NCBI GenBank assembly: GCA_037951165.1
Contig: JBBDHG010000019.1
Location: 5,480,001-5,544,000 of the forward strand
Direction of reading: 5' to 3'
DNA: 64,000 bases
From: Lophius americanus
Lineage: Eukaryota > Chordata > Actinopteri > Lophiiformes > Lophiidae
Below, in pieces: positions 35,531 through 47,000 of the stretch; the stretch's first letter is position 1, and every line of letters starts with the position of its first letter. A program made the translations under genes and the position numbers. The notes under the pieces are model-generated. The model worked only from the letters and a program-made list of their open reading frames with translations. It was not told where the DNA came from and did no database searches.

Positions 35531-36783
35531 ATGGCACAGGCGCAAAAGTACGCTTGCAAAAAAGAATTCTCTTTTATTTTCCGTTCTGAATGACTTTTTT
35601 AAGACAACTACATTGTCATATATGGAAACATATTGCATACAGAGGGAAAAAAATGTAGTCTTTTTCTCTTTTTCCAAATAATCAAGATAGTTATGTTGTA
35701 AGAATATGCATTATTATTGGACATACAACAGACATTTTATTTTTGGTCTTGGTTTGAATCATTTATATTGACTTGATTATTTTAAGATGGCATATGCATG
35801 TTTTGGTTTGGTTTTTTTTTGTTTTTAAAAAACTTTTTTCAACCAAAGAACAACAGCACAACAACCACAACGCCAAAGATCAACTTGTGTGACCAAAAAA
35901 AAAATTGAGACACAAAAGAAATAGTAAAAGAAGAGGAGAAAAGGAACCCCAAAGAAAGTTCTAAATAAGGGTCAGAGGTCTAGATAATTAACATAGACAG
36001 ACTATTATAAGCGGTTAAGGCTTGATTTGTCTGGAAAGATTTCAGTGAATTCGTGAAGATTTTTAAATCATTCATGAAAGCTATAAATACTGGACACGCA
36101 TTCCTGAAATAACATTTGTGAATTAATTGTTTAGTTAAACTTCTCTCTCCATATTTGCAGATGTACTCCTGCTACAGTTCAACCACTTTTTTTTTTGGAT
36201 TTCTATTTGCTGTTTGCTGTATCGGGATAATTTTCTCATTAACTGATAAAGACATAGAAATACATAGTACACATTGAATTTAATCCAGTTGTATTTTGGT
36301 TTTGGCTTGAGCATTTTGGCTTATTTCTGTTAGTAACAGAACCATCATGTAAAAGATGTATCTTTGAGTAATACAAATGACCATGTTAAAATAATCGTTG
36401 TTTATGTGATGAATAAAAAACTCTTGTAAATGCAAACAATCTTCTGTACTGATCAGAGCAAAACCGTTTTCATAAACATGCAATAGGCCTTGAGTCAGTT
36501 AACAGTTTCTGATCTACTTAAAACAAACTTGTTACTGACTAATAACTTCTGATGCTTTCAAATGTGTCTAATCAGCATAAACGGTTTTATTGAGAGATGG
36601 TAGAGGGTATGTTGGAATATATTTAGGAAAAGCAAGGCAGTGAATGCATTCTATCTCTTCAACACACTAAAGTTGATAAAATATAAACAGGGAATACTGT
36701 GTGATTGCTTTTGCGAGCTGGTTACCAGAAAGTAAGAAAATGGGGGAAGGGATGGATTTTACACCTGTCAGGGATTTTACACC

Positions 36784-36825
36784 GGTCAGGGTTTGTGGTG
36801 ACAATTGTCACCACAAACCCTGACC
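36784..36825. repeat. Perfect 42-bp palindrome
   Basis: The sequence starts GGTCAGGGTTTGTGGTGACA and is its own reverse complement across the centre AATT, with 21-nt arms and no loop. A direct partial repeat, ACACCTGTCAGGGATTTTAC, lies just to its left. It lies between copy C's 3' end and copy B's promoter. Confidence 0.95.
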
Positions 36826-37858
36826 ATTAAACTTTATGGATCTCAGACAGGTAAATGGTTCCACCTCACTTTGGTTTTAAATATATTCATAATATGCCTC
36901 AGGTGCTACTTTGCTCTGATGTGACAGACATCCACAGGTGTGAGATGTTTTAGATGTACGGTTACGTCTAACCTTACATCTATCTGTAATTCAGATAAAT
37001 CATGGCATGAAAGCATGTTCAATCTTGCTCTCTCAGTCCTCCCTTGATGTTGATGTGTTAATCTGACTCCTCCTCCTCCTTCTTCATTCCCAGAGGGAGG
37101 AAGAGTCAAGAAAAAAATCAGGATTCGCTGAAGAAAACCTGCCAGTGAGCAGGATAGGTTTACAGAATAAATTTCCTCGATAACGGACTCAGATCCTGCT
37201 TTCTGGAATGAAAAACCCAGATTTACTTTCATTATAAGAATAAAAAACTCAGAATTTCCTCTTAACCCACTTTCTGGAATATCCCTATGATGTTGGCTTT
37301 GCTCTGTTTTTGTCAGATTGTTAGTTTGTCTCATAACCCAGAATGCAATCCCAGAATAACTCAATCTCCCTCTTGCTAGTCCAATATCTGTGATTCTATA
37401 TCTGTGAATCAATCATCCTGCAAAATTCTGCTCAAAGATGAAGAAAAATCTTGCCTTACATCATTTGAGGAGAAAATGTTTTTAATTTTTAATGATGAAT
37501 TTGAGAGAAAAGATAGGAATTCAGAAAGGAGGTCTCACATGTAAGTCAAACACAAAATCTTGTAAATCAGATACTTTCACAGTTTTATTCATACGAGGTC
37601 ATTAGTCATGGCCCACAAATCATGCACCCTCAGTCAGAACGGCGAGCAAATCATTTGTCAGACATAAGGAAAGACATCAGAAACATAGTGGGGCAAAGAG
37701 ATTCTTTTCATCTCACTATCACTCCATTATAAAAATTCAAACAAGTATTTTTTCTTCTGAATGTCATTTATTTCTTAAACTTTGTCACTCCTGGTCATTC
37801 AATCCTTTTTTAATAGCACACACACACACAAACACACTCTCAGGTCCCGTTAAACCTT
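36826..37858. other. 3' flank of copy C with a decayed fish repeat
   Basis: At about 37080-37330 the minus strand reads phrases like TTCCAGAAAGTGGGTTAAGA and TTCATTCCAGAAAGCAGGAT, typical of a dispersed fish repeat; a 168-codon ORF over it is not a gene. The 3' UTR of copy C lies next to 37859, with the minus-strand signal AATAAATG near 37771 also conserved in copy B near 25196. Confidence 0.45.
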
Positions 37859-40768
37859 TCACCACGGCTGAACTTCTTTTTCTGAGACAAACTTCCCATG
37901 AGGCTCTGTGGCTCCAGGCGGCAGCAGTGCCAGGTAGGCAGGAGTGACGGCGCCCTCATCAGGTGACTTTGGAGCTTTGGGGCCAGCCATGTCTGTGCGC
38001 ACCCAACCTGGACAGCAGGCATTCAGCAAGATCTGTAAAAGAAATTAATACAAAAATAAAGCAATGCGTCTGGATATAAACCCAAATGAGTGATAACTGG
38101 TGCCATTACTCCCGTCTACCTGGCAAAGATGCTTTAGGATAGAATCCTTTGCTTGTAAATCTTCACGACGACATGTGAAAACTTCACCTAGTTTATGACC
38201 GGAGTTTTAATAGATTGGGGATTACCTCATCATTCGGTCTTTCCTTGGACAGACGACGAGCCAGAATCATGGAAAGAGTCTGAAAAACCACAAACAAACA
38301 CATATATAGGCAATTTCTCTACGAAAGAACTAAGACCTCAGAGAAGCGTTTCTGAGAGTATCACCAAAATGTACTGTTTTATTTTAGACTTTAAGATCTA
38401 CAAGCCTGTTGTCGATCACTACAGATAAAATGGACCATTAAAACCTGTGAGACAGTCTGAGGGGTTATTTAGTGCATTATAAATTAAATCTATTATTATT
38501 ATTATTATTATTTACCGTTAACCCAATGTGGGACACTCCATATGCGGAATCAGGCCAGCCGCCCTGCTTGTGCTCGCCCTTCTTGGTCGCCTCGATGAAT
38601 CGCTGCATCAGTGCCACCACCTCCTCCTCTGTGATGTCTTCTCTGCGGAAATCCTGCTGCAGGGCCGGGCTGCACTGGTTAAAAACGCGGGAGCCAAGTA
38701 AGCTGGTGATGTTCACCACTCGGCCTGAAAAACACACCGAGACACAATGTTGGAAGCCGTTGAGAGTTTCTCCTGCCAAATAAGTTGCTTTTTAGAAACA
38801 TCAAAAATGGATTACATTAATGATGAATGAAGATTAAAAGTGATGTTGTTGAGTCAGGAGTTTTTTTTGTATCAGGAATTACTAAAATACTTTTGTGTCA
38901 GTATAAGAGTTCATTTTTGTTGCCAGCTGATTTGTCCATGTTTCTGATCAAACTGTAATATTGTGCAACCATTGGCCTTTCTATGTGAACACACTCATGG
39001 CTACATGAGGAAAATCAGGGTTGATTTATCCAGTTGATAATCACTAATCTGAATCTGCCGGCCTTTCTGTGCGGAGTTTGCATGTTCTCCCTGTGTCTGC
39101 GTGGGTTCTCTCCGGGAACTCCGGCTTCCTCCCACAGTCCAAAAGCATGTGATATAGGTGAATTGGTGACACAAAATTGCGCGTAGGAGTAAGTGTGTGT
39201 GGTTGTATGTCTCTATGTGTCTGCCCTGCGATGACTTGTCCAGGGTGTACCCTGCCTCTCGCCCGATGTTAGCTGGGATAGGCTCCAGCCCCCCATGACC
39301 CTGAACAGGATAAGCTTTTAGTCCGGTTCTGTTTCCTTACCTCCAGGTTTGATGATCGGCAAGAAGTGATTCAACATGTTTCTGTTGGAAAAGAAGTTTG
39401 TCGTGAGGGTGACCTCTGCCTGAACCGAAAATGGAGCTGGGTCTGCCACTGAAAAGAGAGACAGTTAATACCAGAAAATATGCATCCAAGGACATAAATG
39501 CTGAATTGGTTGATAGAAAATAACCTCTATAAAAGATGAATGTGACAAACTGACTTGAAAATCAAAGTTCAAATGTGCAAATTCTTTTAAAAATATGCAT
39601 AATTAAGAAACTAATTATTAGATGCACATCTTTATGGGCCTTACAAAGCAAGTTTAAAATCTCATTGAATTCTATCAGCGGTTGTTAAGGAAATATGGAT
39701 AAGCTATTAACTAACAGTAACTACCAATTATATTATAACATATGGATAGGACACATGGATAGATGGACAGACAAAGGTAACCCTATATCCCTCCATTGAC
39801 AGGGTGCATAAAAATCCTGTCCTTCCTCGCTATATAATACCAAAAACACAACATTAATATCCTTCAGGTACTTCATGCATCATAGATGGAAATGTGGGAA
39901 AAGTCATGACCTCCTGGGTGCATAGGTAATAATATAACAACATAATAAACGCTGTAAACATACTTTTGAATGCTATGCCAGCATTATTGATGAGGACGTC
40001 CACTCCTCCATACTTCTCTTTAAAGAAAGCAGCAGCTGTGGTGATGCTGATCAGATCGTCAATGTCCAGCTGGTGAAACATGGGCTTCAATCCTTCTGAG
40101 TTCAGAGATTTCACGGCTTCCTGACCACGACCACTGCAAAAAGAACAAACCACGTCTGAATTTCTTGTACCTCTTTGTTATAATGGCAAACATGTCTATG
40201 AACAAAATCTAAACCACTGGATGTCTAAACCACAGTGTCTTTTTGACCTAACATGTTTCTTGCTTTTTTATTTTCACTTGTTCATTTGTAACACTGTGTG
40301 AAAGGGAAGTTATTTTGTGTTGTGCGATCTCATGATTATAGATCAGTTTTTATGGAATCATTATTTTGTTTATGTGAATGAATGTGAATGTTTCCGTTAT
40401 AAGGACCTTGTGGGTAAAAAATATTGCACTGATAATAACGTGGATGCTTGAAGAAGTCAGGAGAGAAAGGGCTCTTTTCCCATAAATAAATAATTCAGAC
40501 AATAATACAACAATTACGTCCAAGGGATGAAATATTGCGATAAAACAACTTAGAAATTATAATTTTGAGTGAAATTTGTGTGAAATTGTGCAAAAATGTA
40601 TTTTAAAAACGCTATATATGAGTCTGGTCCAGCTGTCACCAAGTCAGCTACCCACCCGTCTCTGGCGGTAAGGTAAACATCTCCTTGAAACTGCTTGCAG
40701 AGCGCTCGAACGATGGCCAGACCGATGCCCTTGTTACTGCCCGTCACCACAGCAACCCTAGTAGTCAT
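37859..40768 (-). CDS. cbr1-like: Carbonyl reductase 1 copy C (six exons, frame intact)
   Basis: The exons are 40768-40656, 40133-39964, 39448-39341, 38724-38516, 38279-38226 and 38032-37859, giving 828 nt and 275 aa with clean phases. It is an NADPH-dependent short-chain dehydrogenase of the CBR1 family. Visible motifs are TGSNKGIG, ARDGGRGQ, NNAG, TNFF, Ser138 in NITS and Tyr192 in YGVSH. The expected catalytic Lys196 is His (codon 38530-38528), as in copy B, so the enzyme mechanism may be altered or lost. The start reads MTTR instead of MATR. A retroposon tail sits directly against the exon-4 donor and a dispersed repeat against the exon-3 donor, but both GT sites survive. It is head-to-head with setd4, as CBR1 and SETD4 are in human. 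Confidence 0.92.
38467..38511 (-). mobile_element. Tail-only retroposon insertion at the exon-4 donor of copy C
   Basis: On the minus strand the intron begins GTAAATAATAATAATAATAA, then runs through ATTTAATTTATAATGCAC to TAAATAACCC. Copy B has GTAAATAACCCTCAATCTTA at the same place. The insert is about 45 bp of reversed LINE tail, with TAAATAA on both sides as a likely target-site duplication. Confidence 0.85.
39055..39325 (+). mobile_element. Common teleost dispersed repeat in copy C intron 3
   Basis: The segment contains CGGAGTTTGCATGTTCTCCC, GCGTGGGTTCTCTCCGGGAA, CTTCCTCCCACAGTCCAAAA, GTCCAGGGTGTACCCTGCCT and GGGATAGGCTCCAGCCCCCC, the well-known order of a repeat found throughout fish genomes. 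It ends about 15 bp before the exon-3 donor. A short reversed relative lies at 58510-58600. Confidence 0.85.
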
Positions 40769-40989
40769 GACTGTTCAAATGTAATGTGCAGAGTACTGCC
40801 TTTGTGAAAACAAAAACAAAAAAAATCATATAACATATGCATAAGTTCTACTTAAAATATCAACTGAATCAAAAAGCCAAAGCAGAAAAAAGGGCGATGG
40901 AGTCCAGTCACTTATTACTGTAGGTGTTCACCCACATAGACAGTATTCTGAACTCTTCAATCATTCATGTACCTCACAATAACTACAGG

Positions 40990-41260
40990 TCCACCAATTG
41001 CACTATTGCACTAGACTACTTTTAAATCTGGAGTTTGGACTCTTTTTTCATATTAATACCGTATTTATCTGTAATTAATGTATGTCCAATTATTTATGTT
41101 CACACTTACACAGATTTATATGTTTATCTTTTTTTTCTTTCTTATTGTCACTCCACAACATCGGAGCTGCTTTAACGCTCAAATTTCCCCATGGGGATTG
41201 ATACATTTTCCTGTTCTATTTTATTCTATGCTATTCTATTCTACAGATGAAAGGAATGTA
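40990..41260 (+). mobile_element. Retroposon 3' end with TTCTA repeats
   Basis: The segment contains GCACTATTGCACTAGACTAC, GAGCTGCTTTAACGCTCAAA, TTTCCCCATGGGGATTGATA and a TATTCTATTCTA tail, matching the usual 3' end of a fish LINE-related repeat. It lies in the copy C leader intron. Confidence 0.6.
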
Positions 41261-41479
41261 GTTACTTACGGACCAGACAACAGTTCAAGAAATAATAATG
41301 TGACATAACAGAAACATGAAGACATACAACAAATGAAAACATCATTGGAATGTATTGAGGTATAATGACAGTAAAATGATTTCAGTCAGTTTGACTGCAG
41401 TCAGCAATTCGGGTACACAGTATAAATAAGGAGGCAGAGTGGCGATGGTGAGAAAGTAAGAACAGCTGTGAATCTGAAA

Positions 41480-41495
41480 GGGGGGGGGGGGGGGG
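41480..41495. repeat. Poly-G run of 16
   Basis: Sixteen consecutive G residues lie in the copy C leader intron. The run could form a G-quadruplex or be a sequencing weak point. Confidence 0.9.
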
Positions 41496-41629
41496 TCAAG
41501 GGGAGGGAAGTGCAGTGCGTGCAGTAGGGACGGGGTTGTGCACATGGTGGGATAGCTATAAAATAGATGATGGCCATGTGTGGAGGGCCATGTGTGGGTT
41601 ATGTGGGCGATGGCTTCAGTGTGCTGATA

Positions 41630-41700
41630 ATAATAATAATAATACATTTAATTTATAATGCACTTTACATTTGGATCAAATCTCAAAGTGCTAAGGCTAA
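41630..41700 (-). mobile_element. L2-type LINE 3' tail, reversed
   Basis: An (AAT)n run followed by ACATTTAATTTATAATGCAC, TTTACATTTGGATCAAATCT and CAAAGTGCT is the same tail as at 11737-11830 in the same orientation. Confidence 0.7.
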
Positions 41701-42251
41701 AAGCTTGGGGGAAGAAGCTGTCAGGTCACAGTGCACACTTTGTAGACGGTCCCTGCTCGCTCTGAAGACATTCCACCCCTCATAGAGATCAATGTAATTC
41801 GTTCAGGGGAGAGGACGACTTATTTTCATGAAAATGGCATTGTAGCTCGTTGTCTACCTTACTGTGATACGAAAGAGGTGTCTCATGGGTTTTTGGAAAC
41901 GGTTCGTTAAATAGTTATTGATCCAGGAAATTCGAATCTGTCAATCTGTTTCTAACTTAACTGCAGTGAACTCCACTATGTTGCTCTGACAATAACATAA
42001 TAACATATTGATAATATAGTAGAACTTCATCAAAAGATGACAAGAAAACAGCACGGACAATTACAAATCAAATCATGCAACAGATAAAGGCCAATCTGTA
42101 AAAATATGATTTATTTTAGCAATTATTCAAAAACAGTTAAAGACTAACGTGCCGAGACAAACAGTTGCATTGCAGAGACTAGGATTTGTACGAAGCTGCT
42201 CATTTTCAACTTGAAATCTGCTAACTGGGAGCTTGAAATAAGTCTTCTTAC

Positions 42252-42470
42252 TTTGACTGGTCTTGTAGTGCTGAGTGTGTTTGAGGCGGTGGACAGAACT
42301 GACACACATTCCTCTTCCTCTGACCACATAGACAACGGCGGGTTGTACTATAGTTGTAGTCCTCTCCGCTGCTGGCACCTTCTTCTTCTTCTTCTTCTTT
42401 ATTTTTTAAGCTTGTGCAAAACTGCGTTAAGTCGCACTATCGCCATCTACCGCCATGGACCAACGTCATC
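42252..42470 (-). promoter_or_regulatory. Putative copy C first exon and promoter
   Basis: On the minus strand CACTACAAGACCAGTCAAA precedes donor GTAAGAAG (42251-42244). A CTT/GAA-rich stretch and a block similar to the copy B leader follow upstream. The matching acceptor is TTTGAACAG just before the start codon at 40768. Confidence 0.45.
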
Positions 42471-42589
42471 TATCCATTTTCAGAAAAGAAAAACATTCAA
42501 TCTGAAAAAAAAGATTCGTTTTCTTTCAACTAAAACATTTCGAACGAGTACCAGGGCCACCTTTCGAAATAAAAAAAGTATATAATATT

Positions 42590-42735
42590 ACATGAATAAA
42601 GTCGTGATTTCACGAGAATATTGTTGTAGTTTAAAGAGAGTAAAGTCGTTATTTTACTATAATAAAGTTGTCATTTTAAGAGAATAAAGTCGTAATTTTA
42701 CGACCATGAAGTCTTCGTTTTACGAGCAGTCATTT
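42590..42735. repeat. Imperfect tandem repeat of about 24 bp
   Basis: Successive units resemble AATAAAGTCGTAATTTTACG followed by AGA, with variants such as AATAAAGTTGTCATTTTAAG. About six units are present. Similar arrays are scattered in many vertebrate genomes. Confidence 0.7.
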
Positions 42736-43104
42736 TAGGGGGGAAAATTTGCAATCCGGGTTTGTGTTAAGTGTTGTGCTGTGTCACACAACCTTCGATG
42801 TGCACCACTGTATTCCCCATCTGCATTATTTGACGAATAAATTCGTCTGGCAGCGTGTCCTGCTCCAAAAAAGAGACGATATCCTTCAAGTCGGTCCGGT
42901 TCTTTCTTCTGAAAAAAAAACTGCTATTTTACAAAGCGTTTTAAAAGTTGTTATATTTATGATCGTGTTATGTTTATCTGCCAAAAAAATATATATATAT
43001 TTATTGATTTGTCAAACTTATATTATTTGTTAAAATATAGGTAGATAAGAGGATCCTAGTTCTTCATTTCACATTATCTTCACATAGAATGGGCAAAAGT
43101 TAAC

Positions 43105-43142
43105 GACTGCCATATAAATTAAATGTATTATTATTATTATTA
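43105..43142 (+). mobile_element. Tail-only L2-type insertion
   Basis: The sequence CATATAAATTAAATGTATTA followed by four to five ATT units is the extreme 3' end of the LINE tail family, without any upstream body. Confidence 0.6.
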
Positions 43143-43354
43143 TCTCAAATAGAAATTGTTAATGTGAACGTTGTGTTACTGGACTTGTGTTTATATTTAT
43201 AACTTGCTCGATTATGATAAAAAACACTTTGACAATATACGCGGATGATATTCAATCCATAACCACATTCATCAAAAAACGAATCTTTAGTCATCCCACA
43301 ATAGGAATAGATTGCAACTACAGAGGTGACATGTAGGAGGGAGGCTAGTTTTCT

Positions 43355-43683
43355 GCGCAATACCACTGCGCACACCCGGAAAAACAAATCAACCACATGG
43401 GTTGACAGCTACCAAAACCGGTCCGATTAAGATGTGATGCATGTTCGATTAGAATAATATTGTTTACAGATTTTTATTATTTATGTATCTAATGGATGTA
43501 GCCATAGTTTAGCGCTGTTGATAGATGCAGTATAGTGTTGCCTCAACTGTGAGCGGTATAAAGCTTTGATACTACACCATAACAGCGTTTAGTTACGACT
43601 CATGAGCTCACAACTTACTCGTAAAGCCTTACAATGAGCAATTACGTTATAAGGTCCGCGTTCAAATACACTATAATCGGCAG
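43355..43683 (+). promoter_or_regulatory. Putative setd4 promoter / intergenic head-to-head region
   Basis: The block 43368-43450 (TGCGCACACCCGGAAAAACA and on) is homologous to the copy A upstream region at 23148-23250. A possible untranslated setd4 exon ends in ATCGGCAG before donor GTATGTTT at 43684. The setd4 coding exon 1 has a matching acceptor, TTATCACAG, at 44038. The exact start site is unknown. Confidence 0.4.
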
Positions 43684-44041
43684 GTATGTTTGTTTTGTCA
43701 TTGTTTGTATTTAAAATCTTAGAAGTACATCGAAAATATTACATTTACAGGAAATTGGAAATACATATAGAGTTCTTATAAGGGTTAGGTTATTTCCTGC
43801 ACAAGAGAGTATCATTCTTGTGGTGATTTTCAAATGTTATGATGTTGTTAATGATCAGACATGAAGTAGTGGATTTAAACTCAAGCTCTTTAAGAATTCC
43901 ATTAAATATTGGAGATTAATTGTGATTGCTCTGCCAACCGGACATCGTAAGCTTGGACACAACTTGGAGATGGAGTCAGATCATATTTTAGCAATGATAA
44001 GCCATGTTTTTTTTATATATGTGCATGTCTTATCACAGATC

Positions 44042-47000
44042 ATGAGGGATCAAAACCACAGTGCTGGACGAGCTGCGAGGAGGAGACGGCGGAAACAAGA
44101 AAGCGTCATCCAGTCAGGTATGAAAATCTCACAACTGTGGCTCCCTGTAAATGTTTCACTGCTGAGTTGCTTCAGCAAAGAGGGTTTATTATGTTGTATG
44201 CTATTAGCCATTAGTCTGTTTCTTTTTGTTTTTTTCAGTCTCTCTGTGTCATCAGCTGCAGTATGTGAGGCTTATGAAGTTTCTTCACAAGCGTGGATTC
44301 AGCTCAGCACTGCTGCAGCCAGCTCTCTTCACTGGTATGGCCCCACAACTTCCATGGGATATAAATTATTAAACCATTTGTCAAACTTCAAATGTGACAA
44401 TAAATGTTTATAGCATCCTATGACTGACAAATATTGAATATAATTGACATATCCATCTTAAGATCCATTGGATTTGCTGTTTTTAAAAATAATCAGACAC
44501 AACCTGCGAACCTGATTAGTGATTTATAGATTGACATACATTATTGAAATGTTTGGTTGTTTTTTCTTGCTTGTCATAATTCAGACACAGGCAGAGGCCT
44601 CCAAACTCTCAAGACCATAAAGGTAAGTCTATTCACGTGCACCATTCTGTCACTAATCTGATTAAGTAAACAATGTATACAGATTCTAGAGCTAGTAATA
44701 CCGTATTGTTTAACACAGAAATAGTTAGTACTACATAGAACAAAAAAACAAATAATACAGCGTCTCCTTTTAATGATAATGTAACTCTCATGGTGCGCAT
44801 CATATGTTTTTAAAAACTCAGGCCAATAAGTTATCTAATAATCCAGTTAGTCTTCTGTTTGATCAATGATTGTTCGTTTTTTTTTTTAATCTCCAATCCT
44901 CTGGTGATTTTTGTAGTACAATCATTGTCTTTGTCTCTGTTTTGCCTCAGCCTGGACAGCTGCTGATTTCTCTGCCAGAGTCTTGTCTACTCACAACCTC
45001 AACTGTCCTGGACAGCTACCTTGGTCACTACATCAAGAGGTAACCATTAGCATTGCCTTGATATAAATATATATCATTCAATCACAGCCAGGATAACCAT
45101 CTGAAAAAATGTAATGCAATACATTACAACAGCCCTGCAATAACTGCAAAATGTAAAAATTTCAGTATGGATTTCAGGGTTTAGTCTGTGATTTTCAAAT
45201 GGCAGTAGAGTAAAATAGAACGGAATCTAAAGTCAGTGATTATAATAACTTCGTGAAGGTCTAATGGTCTCCAGCAGACTGAAATTGAACCACAGTATTC
45301 ATTTTTTCTGTCTCTTAAGGTGGAAACCACGACTTTCTCCACTCTTTGCGCTATGTGTCTTCCTGGTGTGTGAGCGCCACAAAGGAGAGGCTTCTGATTG
45401 GTTCCCCTACATTGATGTGATGCCCACCACTTACACCTGTCCCGCCTATTTCAAAGATGATGTCATGGCTGTTCTTCCTGCTAGCGTGCAGAGACGGGCT
45501 TTCGAGCAGAGGGAAGCAGTAAGAGGAATCCACTCTTTAAATCAAAACTTTTTCAGGTGAGGTCACCACACAGGATCATGAAGCAAGTTATTTGTGTAAT
45601 GTGTGAGGTTGTGTGCAGACACCAAACACTGTGCATCGTCTGACGTTACCTGAAGAACATTTCATAACACACAGAATCTTTGTATTTATACGATGAAAAG
45701 AAATATTTAGTTTCCGTCGGGCGACTTAAAATGTTATCTAATTACTTACATGCTTTGTAATTAATGATTCCAAATTAACTGCCGTTATAGATTTTTATCA
45801 TTTAACAATGTTATATGACTTAATGACTATGACGTAATTTTTTTCAGATCCCTGCAGCCAATCCTGAATCAGCCTGTGAAGGAGATATTCACATATGAAG
45901 CACTGAGGTGCATACACTTTACACAAACAAACACATGTTATAGTTCAATTGAAGTATTTCTGTATTCTAGACACCTGTGCAAACATTCACTTCAGTTTAG
46001 CTCAGAATAGCTAGTTAAACCGAAAAAAGGCAGTTCATTTCAAAAGTCTTTCCCACTCATCGAAATAAAAAAAGATAAAGAAGAATACACAAACTGAAAA
46101 CAGCAATCAGGAACAAGCATGACCCCACGTTGTCTCTCTCTCCCAGAGGCCCCGTGTATGTTGTTATGACCTGGCTCAGACCTGGTCTTTTTTGCTGACT
46201 TCTCTCTTCACTCTCAAATTCCCTCCTAAAAATGATTTCGACAGTCTACCAATGACTTACCTTGAAAAAAAAAAATCTCATTTATGGATTTGAATATTTA
46301 TGGAAACATTTGTGAAAAGTACAGACTCAAAACAATTGAAAACAAAGTTTTATTGCTTTTTAAACCTTTAATTGTAGAAATGTTTGTATATTTTTAAGCT
46401 GTTACTCTCCTTCTTCAGGTGGGCTTGGTGTAGTGTCAACACACGCTCTGTCTTCATGTCCAACCCATCAAACAACTTTCTTTTAGGAGAGGATGTTTAT
46501 GCTTTGGCACCCTTTCTGGACCTGCTCAATCACCGTCCTGATGTGCAGGTAAACTATAAGAAACTCTTAATTTTAACTTCATGATAAAAAATGGAGCAGA
46601 TACTATAGAGGTTGTGTTTCCTGAGTGTGTATTTCCTTCATACGTAGAGTATCTGTCAATCTTCCCAATCTTTGACTTTTAACTTTCTGCTTAGTTGGAA
46701 CAATGAGAGAGTCAGTGATGAGTTTTCAAAAATCTGAAGACCAACCTATTTTTCTCCAGGTCAAAGCATTTTTCAATGATGCAACCAGATGTTATGAAAT
46801 CAGAAGTGTTTCGGGGACAGTCCGCTACCAGCAGGCCTTCATTAACTACGGTTCCCATGACAACGAACGCCTGATGCTGGAGTACGGATTTGTCGCACCC
46901 AGCAACCCCCACAGTGTGGTCTACGTGGATACAGGTGAACAAAGCAGACAGATGCTGATCACCTTCACCTAGAAGCATATTTATACCAAACCTTCTTTTC

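Noticed and set aside
36906..37412. 168-codon minus-strand ORF
   Set aside because: It overlaps a decayed dispersed repeat (TTCCAGAAAG phrases) and shows no domain; the frame is open by chance.
41342..41647. 101-codon minus-strand ORF
   Set aside because: Its Pro and Tyr runs derive from the poly-G tract and the AAT microsatellite.
43922..44413. 163-codon ORF as the setd4 start
   Set aside because: The ORF reads through a CACAG acceptor and a GTATGA donor. The exon 44042-44117 within it joins in frame to the next exon, so the longer frame is accidental.
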